A stretch of DNA of 64,000 bases, taken from assembly GCA_910578115.1 (NCBI GenBank), contig CAJTPO010000023.1:1-64000 (forward strand), given 5' to 3'. This document shows, in pieces, positions 14,180 to 22,712 of this stretch; position 1 is the stretch's first letter; each line of letters opens with the position of its first letter. The notes below the pieces were generated by a model. It ran no database searches, was not told the origin of the DNA, and saw only the letters and a program-made list of their open reading frames with translations. Source of the DNA: an uncultured Lachnospiraceae bacterium (lineage in GTDB: Bacteria; Bacillota; Clostridia; Lachnospirales; Lachnospiraceae). The position numbers and the translations under genes were made by a program.

Positions 14180-14208
14180 ATCATATCATTGTCTTGCACA
14201 AGACACAA
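14180..14208 (-). promoter_or_regulatory. autoregulated promoter of the RHH gene
   Basis: TTGTGT at 14203-14208 and TATGAT at 14180-14185 on the minus strand with a 17-base spacer. The palindrome TGTCTTG-CA-CAAGACA, 14190-14205 on the + strand, fills the spacer and the -35 edge, an ideal repressor position. Confidence 0.7.
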
Positions 14209-14230
14209 GGAAAACATTTTCTCATTTGTC

Positions 14231-14262
14231 AGTTACGTGTTAGTTACGTGTTAGTTACCGTG
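14231..14262. repeat. 11-bp tandem direct repeats near the element end
   Basis: AGTTACGTGTT occurs at 14231-14241 and 14242-14252, with a third partial copy at 14253-14262. Spaced by 11 bp and about 110 bp from the rpsI 3' end, they resemble the arm-type sites bound by the N-terminal domain of tyrosine integrases. Confidence 0.6.
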
Positions 14263-14312
14263 AAAATTTTGTGTGTTTTTGTGGTGTCTCATGGAAATTC
14301 AGAATATAAGGA

Positions 14313-14343
14313 AATCCCCGAAAACTCAATGCTTTCGGGGATT
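14313..14343. terminator. rpsI-side terminator
   Basis: AATCCCCGAAA (14313-14323) and TTTCGGGGATT (14333-14343) pair over 11 bp around a 9-base loop. It lies 28 bases past the rpsI stop and most likely ends the rplM-rpsI transcript. It is unclear whether it is host or element DNA. Confidence 0.75.
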
Positions 14344-14370
14344 CTGAAATTCTTTTGAAATTTACTCGAA

Positions 14371-14769
14371 TTATCGCTTGCTGAACTGCGGAGCGCGACG
14401 GGCCGCTTTGAGGCCGTACTTCTTTCTCTCCTTCATACGAGGATCTCTGGTTAAATAACCCGCTTTCTTCAATGTCGGTCTGTAATCGGAATCCGCCTGA
14501 AGCAAAGCTCTCGCGATACCGTGTCTGATCGCTCCTGCCTGACCTGTGTATCCACCACCTTTGACAGTGATGATCGCATCAAACTTATCTACCGTATCGG
14601 TCGCTGCAAGCGGCTGGCGAACGATAACCTTAAGTGTCTCCAATCCAAAATAATCATCGATATTTCTCTTATTGACAGTGATCTCACCTTTACCCGGCAC
14701 TAAGTATACTCTGGCAACAGATTTCTTTCTTCTACCGGTTCCATAATATTTTGCTGCTGACTTAGCCAT
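14371..14769 (-). CDS. rpsI: 30S ribosomal protein S9
   Basis: 132 aa, the usual length. YYGTGRRKKSVARVYLVPGKGEITVNKR at the start and the basic C-terminal tail ending KKYGLKAARRAPQFSKR are diagnostic; the tail contacts P-site tRNA on the 30S subunit. It is the second gene after rplM with a 29-base gap. Its 3' end adjoins the phage-like element and is intact, as expected when an integrase rebuilds the target gene. Confidence 0.98.
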   Translation of the reverse strand: MAKSAAKYYGTGRRKKSVARVYLVPGKGEITVNKRNIDDYFGLETLKVIVRQPLAATDTVDKFDAIITVKGGGYTGQAGAIRHGIARALLQADSDYRPTLKKAGYLTRDPRMKERKKYGLKAARRAPQFSKR

Positions 14770-14798
14770 TATTATAATCTCCTTTCAGTCCCTGTGAA

Positions 14799-15227
14799 TT
14801 AAAATGTCAATGCTTCCGGCTTCTGTGCTGCATGCGGGTGTTCCGCTCCTGCATATACATGAAGCTTTGTATACATTTGTCTTCCCAGAGGTCCTTTCGG
14901 AAGCATACCTTTCACTGCATGCTCAACTACTCTCTCCGGATGCTTCTGCATCATCTCTTTCAAGGTGGTCTCTTTCATACCGCCCACATAATCCGAGTGA
15001 TGGTAATAAATCTTCTGATCCAGTTTCTTGCCGGTAACTTTAACCTTCTCCGCATTCACTACGATCACATAGTCGCCTGTGTCCATATGCGGTGTGAAGA
15101 TCGGCTTATTCTTACCTCTTAACACCTTAGCAATCTCGGATGATAAACGTCCAAGTGTCATATCAGTCGCGTCAACTACATACCATTTTCTATCGATCGT
15201 AGCCGGGCTTGCCATAAAAGTTTTCAT
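14799..15227 (-). CDS. rplM: 50S ribosomal protein L13
   Basis: 142 aa from ATG 15227 behind TTGGAGGTAATATTG; the longer frame extends into the leader. KWYVVDATDMTLGRLSSEIAKVLRGKNKP and the C-terminal LHVYAGAEHPHAAQKPEAL are characteristic. L13 is an early-binding 50S protein. It is transcribed with rpsI from a consensus promoter at 15393-15421. Confidence 0.98.
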   Translation of the reverse strand: MKTFMASPATIDRKWYVVDATDMTLGRLSSEIAKVLRGKNKPIFTPHMDTGDYVIVVNAEKVKVTGKKLDQKIYYHHSDYVGGMKETTLKEMMQKHPERVVEHAVKGMLPKGPLGRQMYTKLHVYAGAEHPHAAQKPEALTF

Positions 15228-15386
15228 CAATATTACCTCCAAATAATAAGCTGTGCTGTTCCTCCTGCTCTTTGTGCGGATGTCCGGCCACACGCATGAA
15301 CCATTGCAACAGCGGGTGTATCCTGTTTCCTATCTTCAAAATGCTTCGCCGGGGCTTTGGCTTGGCATTTCTTTGCACTCTCATAC
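15228..15386 (-). promoter_or_regulatory. rplM leader, possible L13 autoregulatory RNA
   Basis: The transcript leader is about 158 nt, long for a simple mRNA. It starts with GCGGGT, which can pair with ACCCGC about 80 nt later, and contains further stems. Firmicute rplM genes often carry an L13-binding leader; membership here is inferred from position and length. Confidence 0.45.
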
Positions 15387-15392
15387 CCGCCT

Positions 15393-15421
15393 ATTATAGT
15401 ATACGCACCCGCGTGTGTCAA
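15393..15421 (-). promoter_or_regulatory. rplM-rpsI promoter, consensus
   Basis: TTGACA at 15416-15421 and TATAAT at 15393-15398 on the minus strand, with a 17-base spacer. A perfect match, fitting strong ribosomal-protein expression. Confidence 0.88.
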
Positions 15422-15616
15422 TACATTTTTTGTCTGTTTTCGGCAGTTTTGCCGCTGCTCCTCCTTGGGTTTTCCTGCCACACCAACTCCCCATTCCAGA
15501 CCACCCACAGCCAGGAACAGCTTCCCGTCCAAATTTACATATTATCACAGACCTGTCGAAAAGCAAATCCCTGAGCCGGACTGCTGCCGTCACCGTCATC
15601 TGTCAACGCAAAAGAA

Positions 15617-15645
15617 TTGATTTTTCAGGGAAAAAGTGTTACACT
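15617..15645 (+). promoter_or_regulatory. promoter of the DegV gene
   Basis: TTGATT at 15617-15622, 17 bases, TACACT at 15640-15645, giving a leader of about 80 nt. Between this site and the rplM promoter, 15422-15616, I see no gene. Confidence 0.5.
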
Positions 15646-15730
15646 GCTTCTTAACCCCAAGTCAAATATCCATGCAGGCATGGCTGCCTGGCTCGTTGCT
15701 TCGCGGGAATAAAATGAAAGAGGTACTTCT

Positions 15731-16618
15731 ATGAACGAATATATTCTCAGCTGTTGTTCCACCGCAGACTTGTCGGAAGCGCACTTCCGCAGCCGGTCCA
15801 TCTCCTATATCTGTTTCCATTATGAACTGGACGGCGTGCAGTATCTGGATGATCTGGGCAGATCCATGCCCTTCGACAGGTTCTACGATGCCATGACCGG
15901 CGGTGCGGACACCAGAACTTCTCAAATCAACGTGGAGGAATACACCACCTATTTTGAACCCTTTCTGCAGGAAGGCAAAGACATCCTGCATCTAAGTCTT
16001 TCTTCCGGCATCTCCGGCAGCATCAACTCCGCCATGGTGGCAGGGAATACTCTGTTGGAACGCTATCCCGACCGTAAGATCTATATCGTAGATTCTCTGG
16101 CAGCCTCTTCGGGCTACGGTCTTTTGATGGACAGGCTGGCCGATCTGCGGGATGCGGGGCAAAGTCTGGAGGAAGTCCACGCCTGGGCACTTGCCAACCG
16201 GTTAAAACTCAATCACTGGTTCTTCTCCACAGACCTTACCTTCTATATTAAAGGCGGCCGCATCTCCAGGGCCTCCGGCTTTATCGGCGGTATGCTGAGC
16301 ATCTGTCCTCTGCTGAATGTCAATCACCTCGGCCAGCTGATTCCCCGCTACAAGATCCGCACCAAACGCAGGGTCATTCAGGCTGTCGTGGACAAGATGG
16401 AGGAATGCATCGAGGAAGGCCGTGCGTACAGCGGCAAATGCTATATCTCAAATTCTGCCTGCGGGGAAGACGCCAGAGCCGTCGCCGACCTGATCGAAGA
16501 GCGCTTCCCGCATCTGGACGGCAGAGTGCTGATCAACAGCATCGGCACCACCATCGGCAGTCACACAGGCCCCGGCACGGTAGCCGTGTTCTTTTGGGGC
16601 CGGGAACGGGTTGACTGA
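15731..16618 (+). CDS. DegV family fatty-acid-binding protein
   Basis: 295 aa, typical for DegV/FakB proteins. TRTSQI near residue 62 and LSLSSGISGSINSA around 88-101 supply the conserved Ser/Thr residues that hold the fatty-acid carboxylate, and GGRISRASGFIGGMLSICPLL is a further family block. FakB proteins present exogenous fatty acids to the kinase FakA for phospholipid synthesis; no fakA gene is in view. It stands alone, with its own promoter and a terminator shared with the convergent esterase. The ligand cannot be predicted. Confidence 0.9.
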   Translation: MNEYILSCCSTADLSEAHFRSRSISYICFHYELDGVQYLDDLGRSMPFDRFYDAMTGGADTRTSQINVEEYTTYFEPFLQEGKDILHLSLSSGISGSINSAMVAGNTLLERYPDRKIYIVDSLAASSGYGLLMDRLADLRDAGQSLEEVHAWALANRLKLNHWFFSTDLTFYIKGGRISRASGFIGGMLSICPLLNVNHLGQLIPRYKIRTKRRVIQAVVDKMEECIEEGRAYSGKCYISNSACGEDARAVADLIEERFPHLDGRVLINSIGTTIGSHTGPGTVAVFFWGRERVD

Positions 16619-16640
16619 CAAATCTCATAAGCGATCAAAT

Positions 16641-16678
16641 AAGCGGCAGACTGTGCATAACCGTACAGTTCGCCGCTT
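16641..16678. terminator. bidirectional terminator
   Basis: AAGCGGC and GCCGCTT close a longer imperfect stem with ACTGT/ACAGT inside. It sits between the convergent degV-like and esterase genes. Confidence 0.65.
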
Positions 16679-16721
16679 TATAGACTGCAGAGACATAACA
16701 GGCTGTTACCGACCTGTCCTT

Positions 16722-17630
16722 TTATCGTCCAAGCACCATATCTGTGAAATCAAACATCCGCATGACATTGACCTCCGTAAACAGTTTCGCATCTGCATGG
16801 TCCATTCCTTCCATAAGCTCCAACCGACATTGTTTCATATGTTTTAAAAGCATCTTATAATATGCTTCTGACTGTGTATACGGAACCACCGTATCCGAAC
16901 GCCCATGCTGCAAAAATGTCGGTGCTGCTTTGTCCGTAATATGTCGAAGAGGACTCGACAGCTCCAGCTCCTCCCTGACAGAATCCAGATTGTCCGTACC
17001 AAAGAAATTCTGATAGATCCAATCCTCCAACAGTCTGCCATTGTGGTAATAGTCAAAGCAGCCGTACCACAGCACCAGTGCATTCGGCTTGGCACTGATT
17101 CCACGATAACCAAAAATATCCTCCTCCAGATACCCTGTATCGCAACTGTTTGCCGCCAGCGCTGCCAGATGTGCACCGGCCGATCCGCCCCACAGTACGA
17201 TCCTGCCTGGATCGATTCGCAGTCTGTCAGCATTTTTTCTCAGGTATCTTACTGCGCCTTTAATCTCCTGTACCGGCAGGGGATAATGGCCTTCCGGACT
17301 TAAGGTATACCCCAGCGAAACACACACGTATCCCCGCCTGCGCCCACAGAGAAAAGGTTCAAACTCAATAGAACATTTCTGTCCGAAATACCAGGCTCCT
17401 CCATGTACTTCAATAAATACCGGATATGGCATGTCCCCTTTTTCAGGATAAAACAAATCCATCTTCTCATACGACGTCCGTCCGCCATACTTTATGTCCA
17501 GCTGGTAATCTCCATACCCTTCCAGACACATCCGCGGAATCATTTCTTCCTTTGTGGTCACCTCATACCCCTGCACGCGCTCTGCCGTCCTCGCTATATT
17601 CTGCCTGATTAATTCTGATACATCTATCAT
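16722..17630 (-). CDS. alpha/beta-hydrolase esterase
   Basis: 302 aa from ATG 17630 behind GGAGGGAAAT. Visible are the oxyanion motif HGGAWYFGQ, the nucleophile elbow GGSAGAHLA, the acid in HGRSDTVVPY and the histidine in GMDHAD. This is the hormone-sensitive-lipase/BD-FAE type, which often removes acetyl or feruloyl groups from plant polysaccharides. It is the last gene of a sugar ABC transport cluster, 134 bases behind it, so it may deacylate the imported glycan or oligosaccharide in the cytoplasm. No signal peptide is seen. Confidence 0.85.
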   Translation of the reverse strand: MIDVSELIRQNIARTAERVQGYEVTTKEEMIPRMCLEGYGDYQLDIKYGGRTSYEKMDLFYPEKGDMPYPVFIEVHGGAWYFGQKCSIEFEPFLCGRRRGYVCVSLGYTLSPEGHYPLPVQEIKGAVRYLRKNADRLRIDPGRIVLWGGSAGAHLAALAANSCDTGYLEEDIFGYRGISAKPNALVLWYGCFDYYHNGRLLEDWIYQNFFGTDNLDSVREELELSSPLRHITDKAAPTFLQHGRSDTVVPYTQSEAYYKMLLKHMKQCRLELMEGMDHADAKLFTEVNVMRMFDFTDMVLGR

Positions 17631-17724
17631 ATTTCCCTCCATTTCTGCTCTGCTTTTGTCTCAACTATGTTGAGACGTCGCATTAAACGAGTTTGTGGCA
17701 AGCAACGCGCAGACACAAATCTCG

Positions 17725-17750
17725 AGATTGAAAATTTTAATTTTCAATCT
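17725..17750. repeat. 26-bp palindrome between permease and esterase genes
   Basis: AGATTGAAAATT, then TT, then AATTTTCAATCT form a perfect 12-bp inverted repeat. It has no U-tract, so it may be an operator or an mRNA stability hairpin. Confidence 0.6.
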
Positions 17751-17764
17751 TCCCTCCATCACCT

Positions 17765-18613
17765 TTATCCTTTTACTGCTCCTGCCGTCATTCCTTCTAT
17801 AAAATATTTCTGAAAGGCCAAAAATAAAATGACGATCGGTATGATGGCAAAAAAGGAACCGACGATCAACAGATCATAATTATTTCCATAGGGTGTGATC
17901 AGCGTATTCAATCCGATCGGAAGCGTATATTTGGTGTCAGAACGCAGGGCCAGCAGCGGCCAGAGAAAATTATTCCAGCTGTTCATACCATTCATGATCG
18001 CCATTGCCGCAAAGGAAGGTTTCATAATCGGAAAGATCAGTTTAAAGAAAATGCCATACTCGGTCGCTCCGTCAATCCTTCCCGCCTCCCTGATCTGCGC
18101 CGGTATACCGCTGATATACTGCCGGAAGAAGAAGATTGTCGATGCATGCGCAAGAAACGGCACTAAAACAGCCGTGTAGGTATCACTCATCTTCATATCA
18201 TTGATCTGCTGATACAGCGGCAGCATCAGGATTTCAAAAGGAATGGACATAATGATCAGTACAAATACAAATGCCAGATTCTTAAATGGAAATTCATAGG
18301 CCGCAAATCCATAGGCTACACAGGCACTGATAAGCAATGTAATCGCCACCTGTGCAACCGTGAGCAACATGCTGTTGCGGTACCAGATCCAGTATCTTTG
18401 GGCGCTGCCCGAAAAAAGCATACCGTAATTCTTCAAATGCATCCTGTCCCACTCCAGCGACAGATTAAGGCCATACTGAATCATATCCCTTCCGTCCTTG
18501 AAGGTTGCCAGAAAAAGTGCGTACAACGGAACCATAATAAAAAGCGCAATCATCATAAACAGAAGCCAGGACGCCATCCTGCGTACCGCCAGAGAAGTTC
18601 CGTATTTCTTCAT
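17765..18613 (-). CDS. sugar ABC transporter permease (MalG type)
   Basis: 282 aa with six predicted membrane helices and the permease EAA loop EAGRIDGATEYGIFFKLIFPIMKP, which docks on the ATPase. It is the MalG-type half of a CUT1 carbohydrate importer. Its start overlaps the stop of the MalF-type gene by 4 bp, so the two are coupled. No ATPase gene is present, which is common in Lachnospiraceae, where a shared MsmK-like ATPase serves many importers. Confidence 0.93.
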   Translation of the reverse strand: MKKYGTSLAVRRMASWLLFMMIALFIMVPLYALFLATFKDGRDMIQYGLNLSLEWDRMHLKNYGMLFSGSAQRYWIWYRNSMLLTVAQVAITLLISACVAYGFAAYEFPFKNLAFVFVLIIMSIPFEILMLPLYQQINDMKMSDTYTAVLVPFLAHASTIFFFRQYISGIPAQIREAGRIDGATEYGIFFKLIFPIMKPSFAAMAIMNGMNSWNNFLWPLLALRSDTKYTLPIGLNTLITPYGNNYDLLIVGSFFAIIPIVILFLAFQKYFIEGMTAGAVKG

Positions 18614-19503
18614 ACGTTTTCCTCCTTCCTGAAGAATCCGGTCAGATATAACTGCGTCATATTGATCGCCAGAACTACAAGCAGCAGCAGAATTCCTACC
18701 GCGGAAGCATATCCCATCGCATTCTTCTCGATTCCCTGCCGATACAGATATCCTACTATCGTCAGCCCTGTATTACCCGGTGAATTGTTTCCCTTCCAGA
18801 GCATATAGCTTTCTATAAACATGGATAATCCGGCATTGATACTGATCGTCAGCACATAGGTAGTCGTAGGTTTCAGAAGCGGAATGGAAATCCCGACCAG
18901 CTGTCGAAAACCGTTTGCCCCATCGATTGATGCCGACTCATATAATTCTGCAGGGATATTCTGCAGTCCGGCAATATAATACATCATATTGACGCCGATC
19001 CATCTCCAGCATGCCAGGATCAGCAGTGCGACGTATCCTGTTGTTCTGAGCCTCAGCCACTTGACGGATTCACCGCCAAAGAACTGCAGCACCTGATTCA
19101 TCAGCGCTCTGTCACCTTCCCCGAAGATCAGTCTGAAAACAGTACCCGCCACCACAACCGAGGTCAGCGCCGGAATAAAATAAATTGTTTTAAAAATCTT
19201 CGTGTATTTCAGGATTCTGCTATTGATGATACAGGCCAGCACCATTGGCAGCGGAATGAGCAACAGCAGCATTCCGACCGTAAATTTAAATGTATTTCCC
19301 ACTGCAATCCGAAAGACACGGTCGTTCAGAAGCTGCCTGTAATTGCGCAGCCCAATCCATTCATCCTGTCCCTGGAGCACATTCTGAAAGCTCATCATCA
19401 CCGATTTTCCAATCGGCAGCAGCCAAAAAACAACAACCGTAAGTACAAACGGGCAGATGAATACAAACGGCGCCGCTTTTGTTGAATAAAAAAATTTCTT
19501 CAT
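18610..19503 (-). CDS. sugar ABC transporter permease (MalF type)
   Basis: 297 aa from ATG 19503 behind GGAGGAAAGT; the longer frame begins in the intergenic region. It has six membrane helices and the EAA loop ESASIDGANGFRQLVGISIPLLKP. It pairs with the MalG-type permease to form the membrane channel of a CUT1 importer. The substrate is unknown, but an adjacent esterase and a YesMN system point to a plant or host polysaccharide fragment. Confidence 0.93.
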   Translation of the reverse strand: MKKFFYSTKAAPFVFICPFVLTVVVFWLLPIGKSVMMSFQNVLQGQDEWIGLRNYRQLLNDRVFRIAVGNTFKFTVGMLLLLIPLPMVLACIINSRILKYTKIFKTIYFIPALTSVVVAGTVFRLIFGEGDRALMNQVLQFFGGESVKWLRLRTTGYVALLILACWRWIGVNMMYYIAGLQNIPAELYESASIDGANGFRQLVGISIPLLKPTTTYVLTISINAGLSMFIESYMLWKGNNSPGNTGLTIVGYLYRQGIEKNAMGYASAVGILLLLVVLAINMTQLYLTGFFRKEENV

Positions 19504-19614
19504 ACTTTCCTCCGTCTCGAAGCATTCCACACCGGATTCGTGAACCGGATTTTGAAAAAGGGTGGATTGTTTCCAGTCCACCCATCTTTCTTCCAAAATA
19601 GAATCCTGATTCGA

Positions 19615-21072
19615 TCAATACGCAAACTCGTTTTCCAGTTCGTCCTGAACAATATCCAGAATCTCCTGAATATCATCTCCGTTTTCAAATACCGCATTAA
19701 ATACTTCCGTGTTGAACGAATTGCCAATAGACGGATAATATTTGGTCGTCTGGGAATCCAGAATCATAATTCCATCCTTCACCGCATTCAAGGTATCAAA
19801 CGGATTATTCGTATAATAGGCAAGATATCTGTTGTCCGGATTCTCGGTCACGGATGCATCGGTCCATACGGACATATTGCAGGGATCGTTCCCCAGCGTA
19901 TCCCACTGAATGATGCTTGCATACTCGGATAACTTCGCATAAGTTATGAATTCTGCTGCAATATCCGCTTTCTCACTGGTCTTTACGACCGCCGTTCCCG
20001 TACCGCCATTGCAGGCTGAAAGGACTGTCGTGGAATCATCAAATACCGGAACCGGCGCAACGGCGATCTGACCGTCCAAATCCGTCATATAATTGACGAA
20101 TCTGTTACTCATCCAGAGAGGCATGATCATAACCGCAAACTCACCGCTGTTATACGCCGCATAACCTTCATCCGCATCTACATTTCCGCCGGGTACCAGG
20201 CTTACCGCATTGGCTTCCTGCATATCTTTCATGATCTGCAGCGCCTCAGCCACCTTCTCGTTATTGACGGAAATATTTCCCGCCTCATCCAGATAATCAC
20301 CACCCAGCTGGGCCAGCAGCAGATTAAAGAACATGTTCGTCCCCGTATCCAGATTGCCGAAAGCCTTTCCCGTAGCCTCATAATACTTCGAGCCCGCTTC
20401 CCTGAAATCATCCCACGTCCTGATCGTCGTATAATCAATCCCCGCATCGCCAAGCAGCTTCTCATTATAGAAGGCAACCGTAGCTCCTACATGCGTGGGG
20501 CAGCCGTACAGCTTATCGTCTCGGCTGAACAACTGCAGTCTGGAATCAACCACATACTCCTTATAGGGCTGTGCATATTCTGTCATGTCCATAAGCTGTA
20601 CATCCCCTTCTGTAAATCCGGAAAATCTGCTGACTTCGATATCAACCGTATCCGGCGCACCGGTTCCGGAATTCAGGGCAATCTGCAGCTTATTATGCAT
20701 GTCGTCATAGGGCAGAACATGAACATTGATCCTGATCGGCTTATCCGGATTTTCCGCATTCCACTGCTCCACCATATCCGCATAGAAAGCAGTAAACAAT
20801 TCCGTGAAAGTCCAATGTTCCAACTCGGTAGCTTCCGGATCGTCAGAACCAATAGCCGAAACATCCTCACCGGATGCAGAACTTTCCTCCGCTGCCGCTT
20901 CCTCTGTTTCCACCGGCTCATCCCCTGCTTCACCGGATGCCCCGGACTCTGCCGTCGCTTCCTGAGAGTCAGATGCCGCCGGTGCCCCTCCCGTCTGGCC
21001 GGAACCACAGCCGGTAAGCACCGCAGACATCACCATCGTACCGGCAATCAAAAGCGCTAATTTCTTTTTCAT
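19615..21072 (-). CDS. sugar-binding lipoprotein (MalE type)
   Basis: 485 aa. A lipoprotein signal peptide ends in the lipobox LTGC at residues 19-22, followed by a Gly/Ser/Glu-rich tether of about 65 residues. The remainder is a cluster 1 solute-binding protein, with YGCPTHVGATVAFYNEKLL and GEFAVMIMPLWM as recognisable blocks. It captures the sugar outside the membrane for the two permeases downstream. The gene begins behind AGGAGGAAATCAAGT. Confidence 0.93.
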   Translation of the reverse strand: MKKKLALLIAGTMVMSAVLTGCGSGQTGGAPAASDSQEATAESGASGEAGDEPVETEEAAAEESSASGEDVSAIGSDDPEATELEHWTFTELFTAFYADMVEQWNAENPDKPIRINVHVLPYDDMHNKLQIALNSGTGAPDTVDIEVSRFSGFTEGDVQLMDMTEYAQPYKEYVVDSRLQLFSRDDKLYGCPTHVGATVAFYNEKLLGDAGIDYTTIRTWDDFREAGSKYYEATGKAFGNLDTGTNMFFNLLLAQLGGDYLDEAGNISVNNEKVAEALQIMKDMQEANAVSLVPGGNVDADEGYAAYNSGEFAVMIMPLWMSNRFVNYMTDLDGQIAVAPVPVFDDSTTVLSACNGGTGTAVVKTSEKADIAAEFITYAKLSEYASIIQWDTLGNDPCNMSVWTDASVTENPDNRYLAYYTNNPFDTLNAVKDGIMILDSQTTKYYPSIGNSFNTEVFNAVFENGDDIQEILDIVQDELENEFAY

Positions 21073-21098
21073 ACTTGATTTCCTCCTTTTTTGTTTCC

Positions 21099-21140
21099 AT
21101 TGTAATCAAAAAAGGGGCAGATCAAAATTATCGATTTTGA
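21099..21140 (-). promoter_or_regulatory. possible promoter and operator of the sugar transport genes
   Basis: On the minus strand TTGATC (21120-21125) and TACAAT (21099-21104) are 15 bases apart, short of ideal, as expected for an activated promoter. TCAAAAT and ATTTTGA at 21122-21140 form an inverted repeat overlapping the -35, a candidate site for the AraC-type response regulator. Confidence 0.4.
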
Positions 21141-21152
21141 CAATGGCTCTCT

Positions 21153-22712
21153 CTATTTTGACTTTTTGATCTCAGAGGGCGAAATCCCGTATGTCTCTTT
21201 AAAAAGTAAATAGAAATGATTGTAGTTCTGAAAACCGGTTTCCAACGCCACCTCCTTAAGCGTAAGCGCCCCCGATTCAATCAGTTCCCTGGCCATTTTC
21301 ATTTTTTCATCATTAATATATGTGACGATTGTTTTCCCCGTATTTTTCTTAAATAATCTGCTCAGATAAGCGCTGTTGACGGCAAGATAAGAAGAAATGT
21401 CCTTTAAAGAAAAAGACTGCGAGATATGCTCTTTGATATATTTGATCGCCTGGTTGATGATCTGATTATTATATCGCTCCTCCGTATTATCCGCATTACA
21501 ATACAGACCATAGAACTGCAGGAGTAGTTTCTCCAACATCACTCCGCTCTGCGCGTCCTGCAGGATCGCAAAAGGATTTTGGGTGCCATATATTTCCTTC
21601 TCGCTGTAATGATCATCCTGCAGCTGCTTATTCAAAACATTGATACAGTCTATCGCCAGAAACTGCAGCTGCGACAACCCTACATGATTCTGTATCAACT
21701 CTCTGAATTTATTATGCAGAAAAGGCGCAATGACCGGCATATTTTTCTCTCTTAAATTCTGGCACAGCCACTGCTCATCCTGAAGCGTCAATGTGATCGG
21801 AGTGCTCCTGCCCGCCGCCTGTCCGTCCTCTTTCGAAATTGCCGGCAGACTGTCAAGACTCCTTCGGGATAAATCATTTTGCTGTAATGCCTCAAGGACA
21901 ACTCTGATATTCTTCAGATCGTAAAAGGGAGAACTGATCACAAAGCATACCCTGGCGCTTACAAACCTGTCAATATTCTCAATCTGTTGGTTCAGAAAAT
22001 CTATGACGTAATTTTCATCCTGCATCGGTTCCATAAAAAGCAGAAAGACCGGTTTCTCTTCATCAAAGCAAAAAAGGATTTTCTGCTCATAAAATGCCAG
22101 CGTCTCCTGAAAGATTGACTCCACATAGGACTTCTGTTTCCCACTCATCTTCTCCACCACGGACGTCGTGCCAAATGTCCCCAGTGCCATGATCAGCTTT
22201 TTATTTTTAAGAACCCCGTTCCTGCTATAATATTCTTCCAACATTTCTCCGGCACTCTCGTCGCCCGGCCGCAGCAGTTTTTGAAAAAAGGCTTTATCGC
22301 TCACCGGAAATTCCGCATCGACAGCTCCCCCTTTGACACTGACTCTGCAGACCGCATCTTTAATGACCGCCTCCATTTTAGCCGTTGTCATCTGATGCTT
22401 CAATAGATAATCAATGGCTCCACCTTTCAGACTGCCCCGGACATAGGGAAAATCATCATAAGCGCTCAAGGCGATCACCACAATCTGTTCATGCCGTTCC
22501 CGGATGTGCCCAATCAGCTCCACACCACTCATCCCGGGCATATCCATATCCGTAATCACAATCTGCGGCCTGTAAGACTCAATATAGTCCAGCGCCTCCT
22601 GCCCGTTGGATGCCTCTGCAACGATTTCGCAGTCAAACGTATTCCAGTCAATCAAATTCTGCAGTTTTACTCTGATAATAGAATCATCATCCACCAATAA
22701 TACTTTATACAT
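21153..22712 (-). CDS. YesN-type response regulator with AraC output domain
   Basis: 519 aa. The receiver domain covers residues 1-125, with acidic residues in VDDDS and phosphoacceptor D55 in IVITDMDMP. A long middle region of unknown fold follows. The last 100 residues are an AraC/XylS double helix-turn-helix (FSLKDISSYLAVNSAYLSRLFKKNTGKT, then ALETGFQNYNHFYLLFKETYGISPSE). It overlaps the kinase gene by 8 bp, so kinase and regulator are coupled. Its likely targets are the sugar transport genes immediately downstream. Confidence 0.93.
   Translation of the reverse strand: MYKVLLVDDDSIIRVKLQNLIDWNTFDCEIVAEASNGQEALDYIESYRPQIVITDMDMPGMSGVELIGHIRERHEQIVVIALSAYDDFPYVRGSLKGGAIDYLLKHQMTTAKMEAVIKDAVCRVSVKGGAVDAEFPVSDKAFFQKLLRPGDESAGEMLEEYYSRNGVLKNKKLIMALGTFGTTSVVEKMSGKQKSYVESIFQETLAFYEQKILFCFDEEKPVFLLFMEPMQDENYVIDFLNQQIENIDRFVSARVCFVISSPFYDLKNIRVVLEALQQNDLSRRSLDSLPAISKEDGQAAGRSTPITLTLQDEQWLCQNLREKNMPVIAPFLHNKFRELIQNHVGLSQLQFLAIDCINVLNKQLQDDHYSEKEIYGTQNPFAILQDAQSGVMLEKLLLQFYGLYCNADNTEERYNNQIINQAIKYIKEHISQSFSLKDISSYLAVNSAYLSRLFKKNTGKTIVTYINDEKMKMARELIESGALTLKEVALETGFQNYNHFYLLFKETYGISPSEIKKSK

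Noticed and set aside
1..14300. Conjugative element instead of a phage-like one
   Set aside because: No relaxase, coupling protein or type IV secretion gene is visible. ArpU-like, VRR-NUC, MT-A70 and cI-like genes favour a phage origin, although the left part is not in view, so this is not final.
14218..14370. A gene in the gap between the RHH protein and rpsI
   Set aside because: No open frame with a ribosome binding site exists; the space is filled by repeats, the probable attachment region and a terminator.
17725..17750. The 26-bp palindrome as an intrinsic terminator of the permease operon
   Set aside because: The stem is AT-rich and no T-run follows on the minus strand, so it is listed as an inverted repeat.
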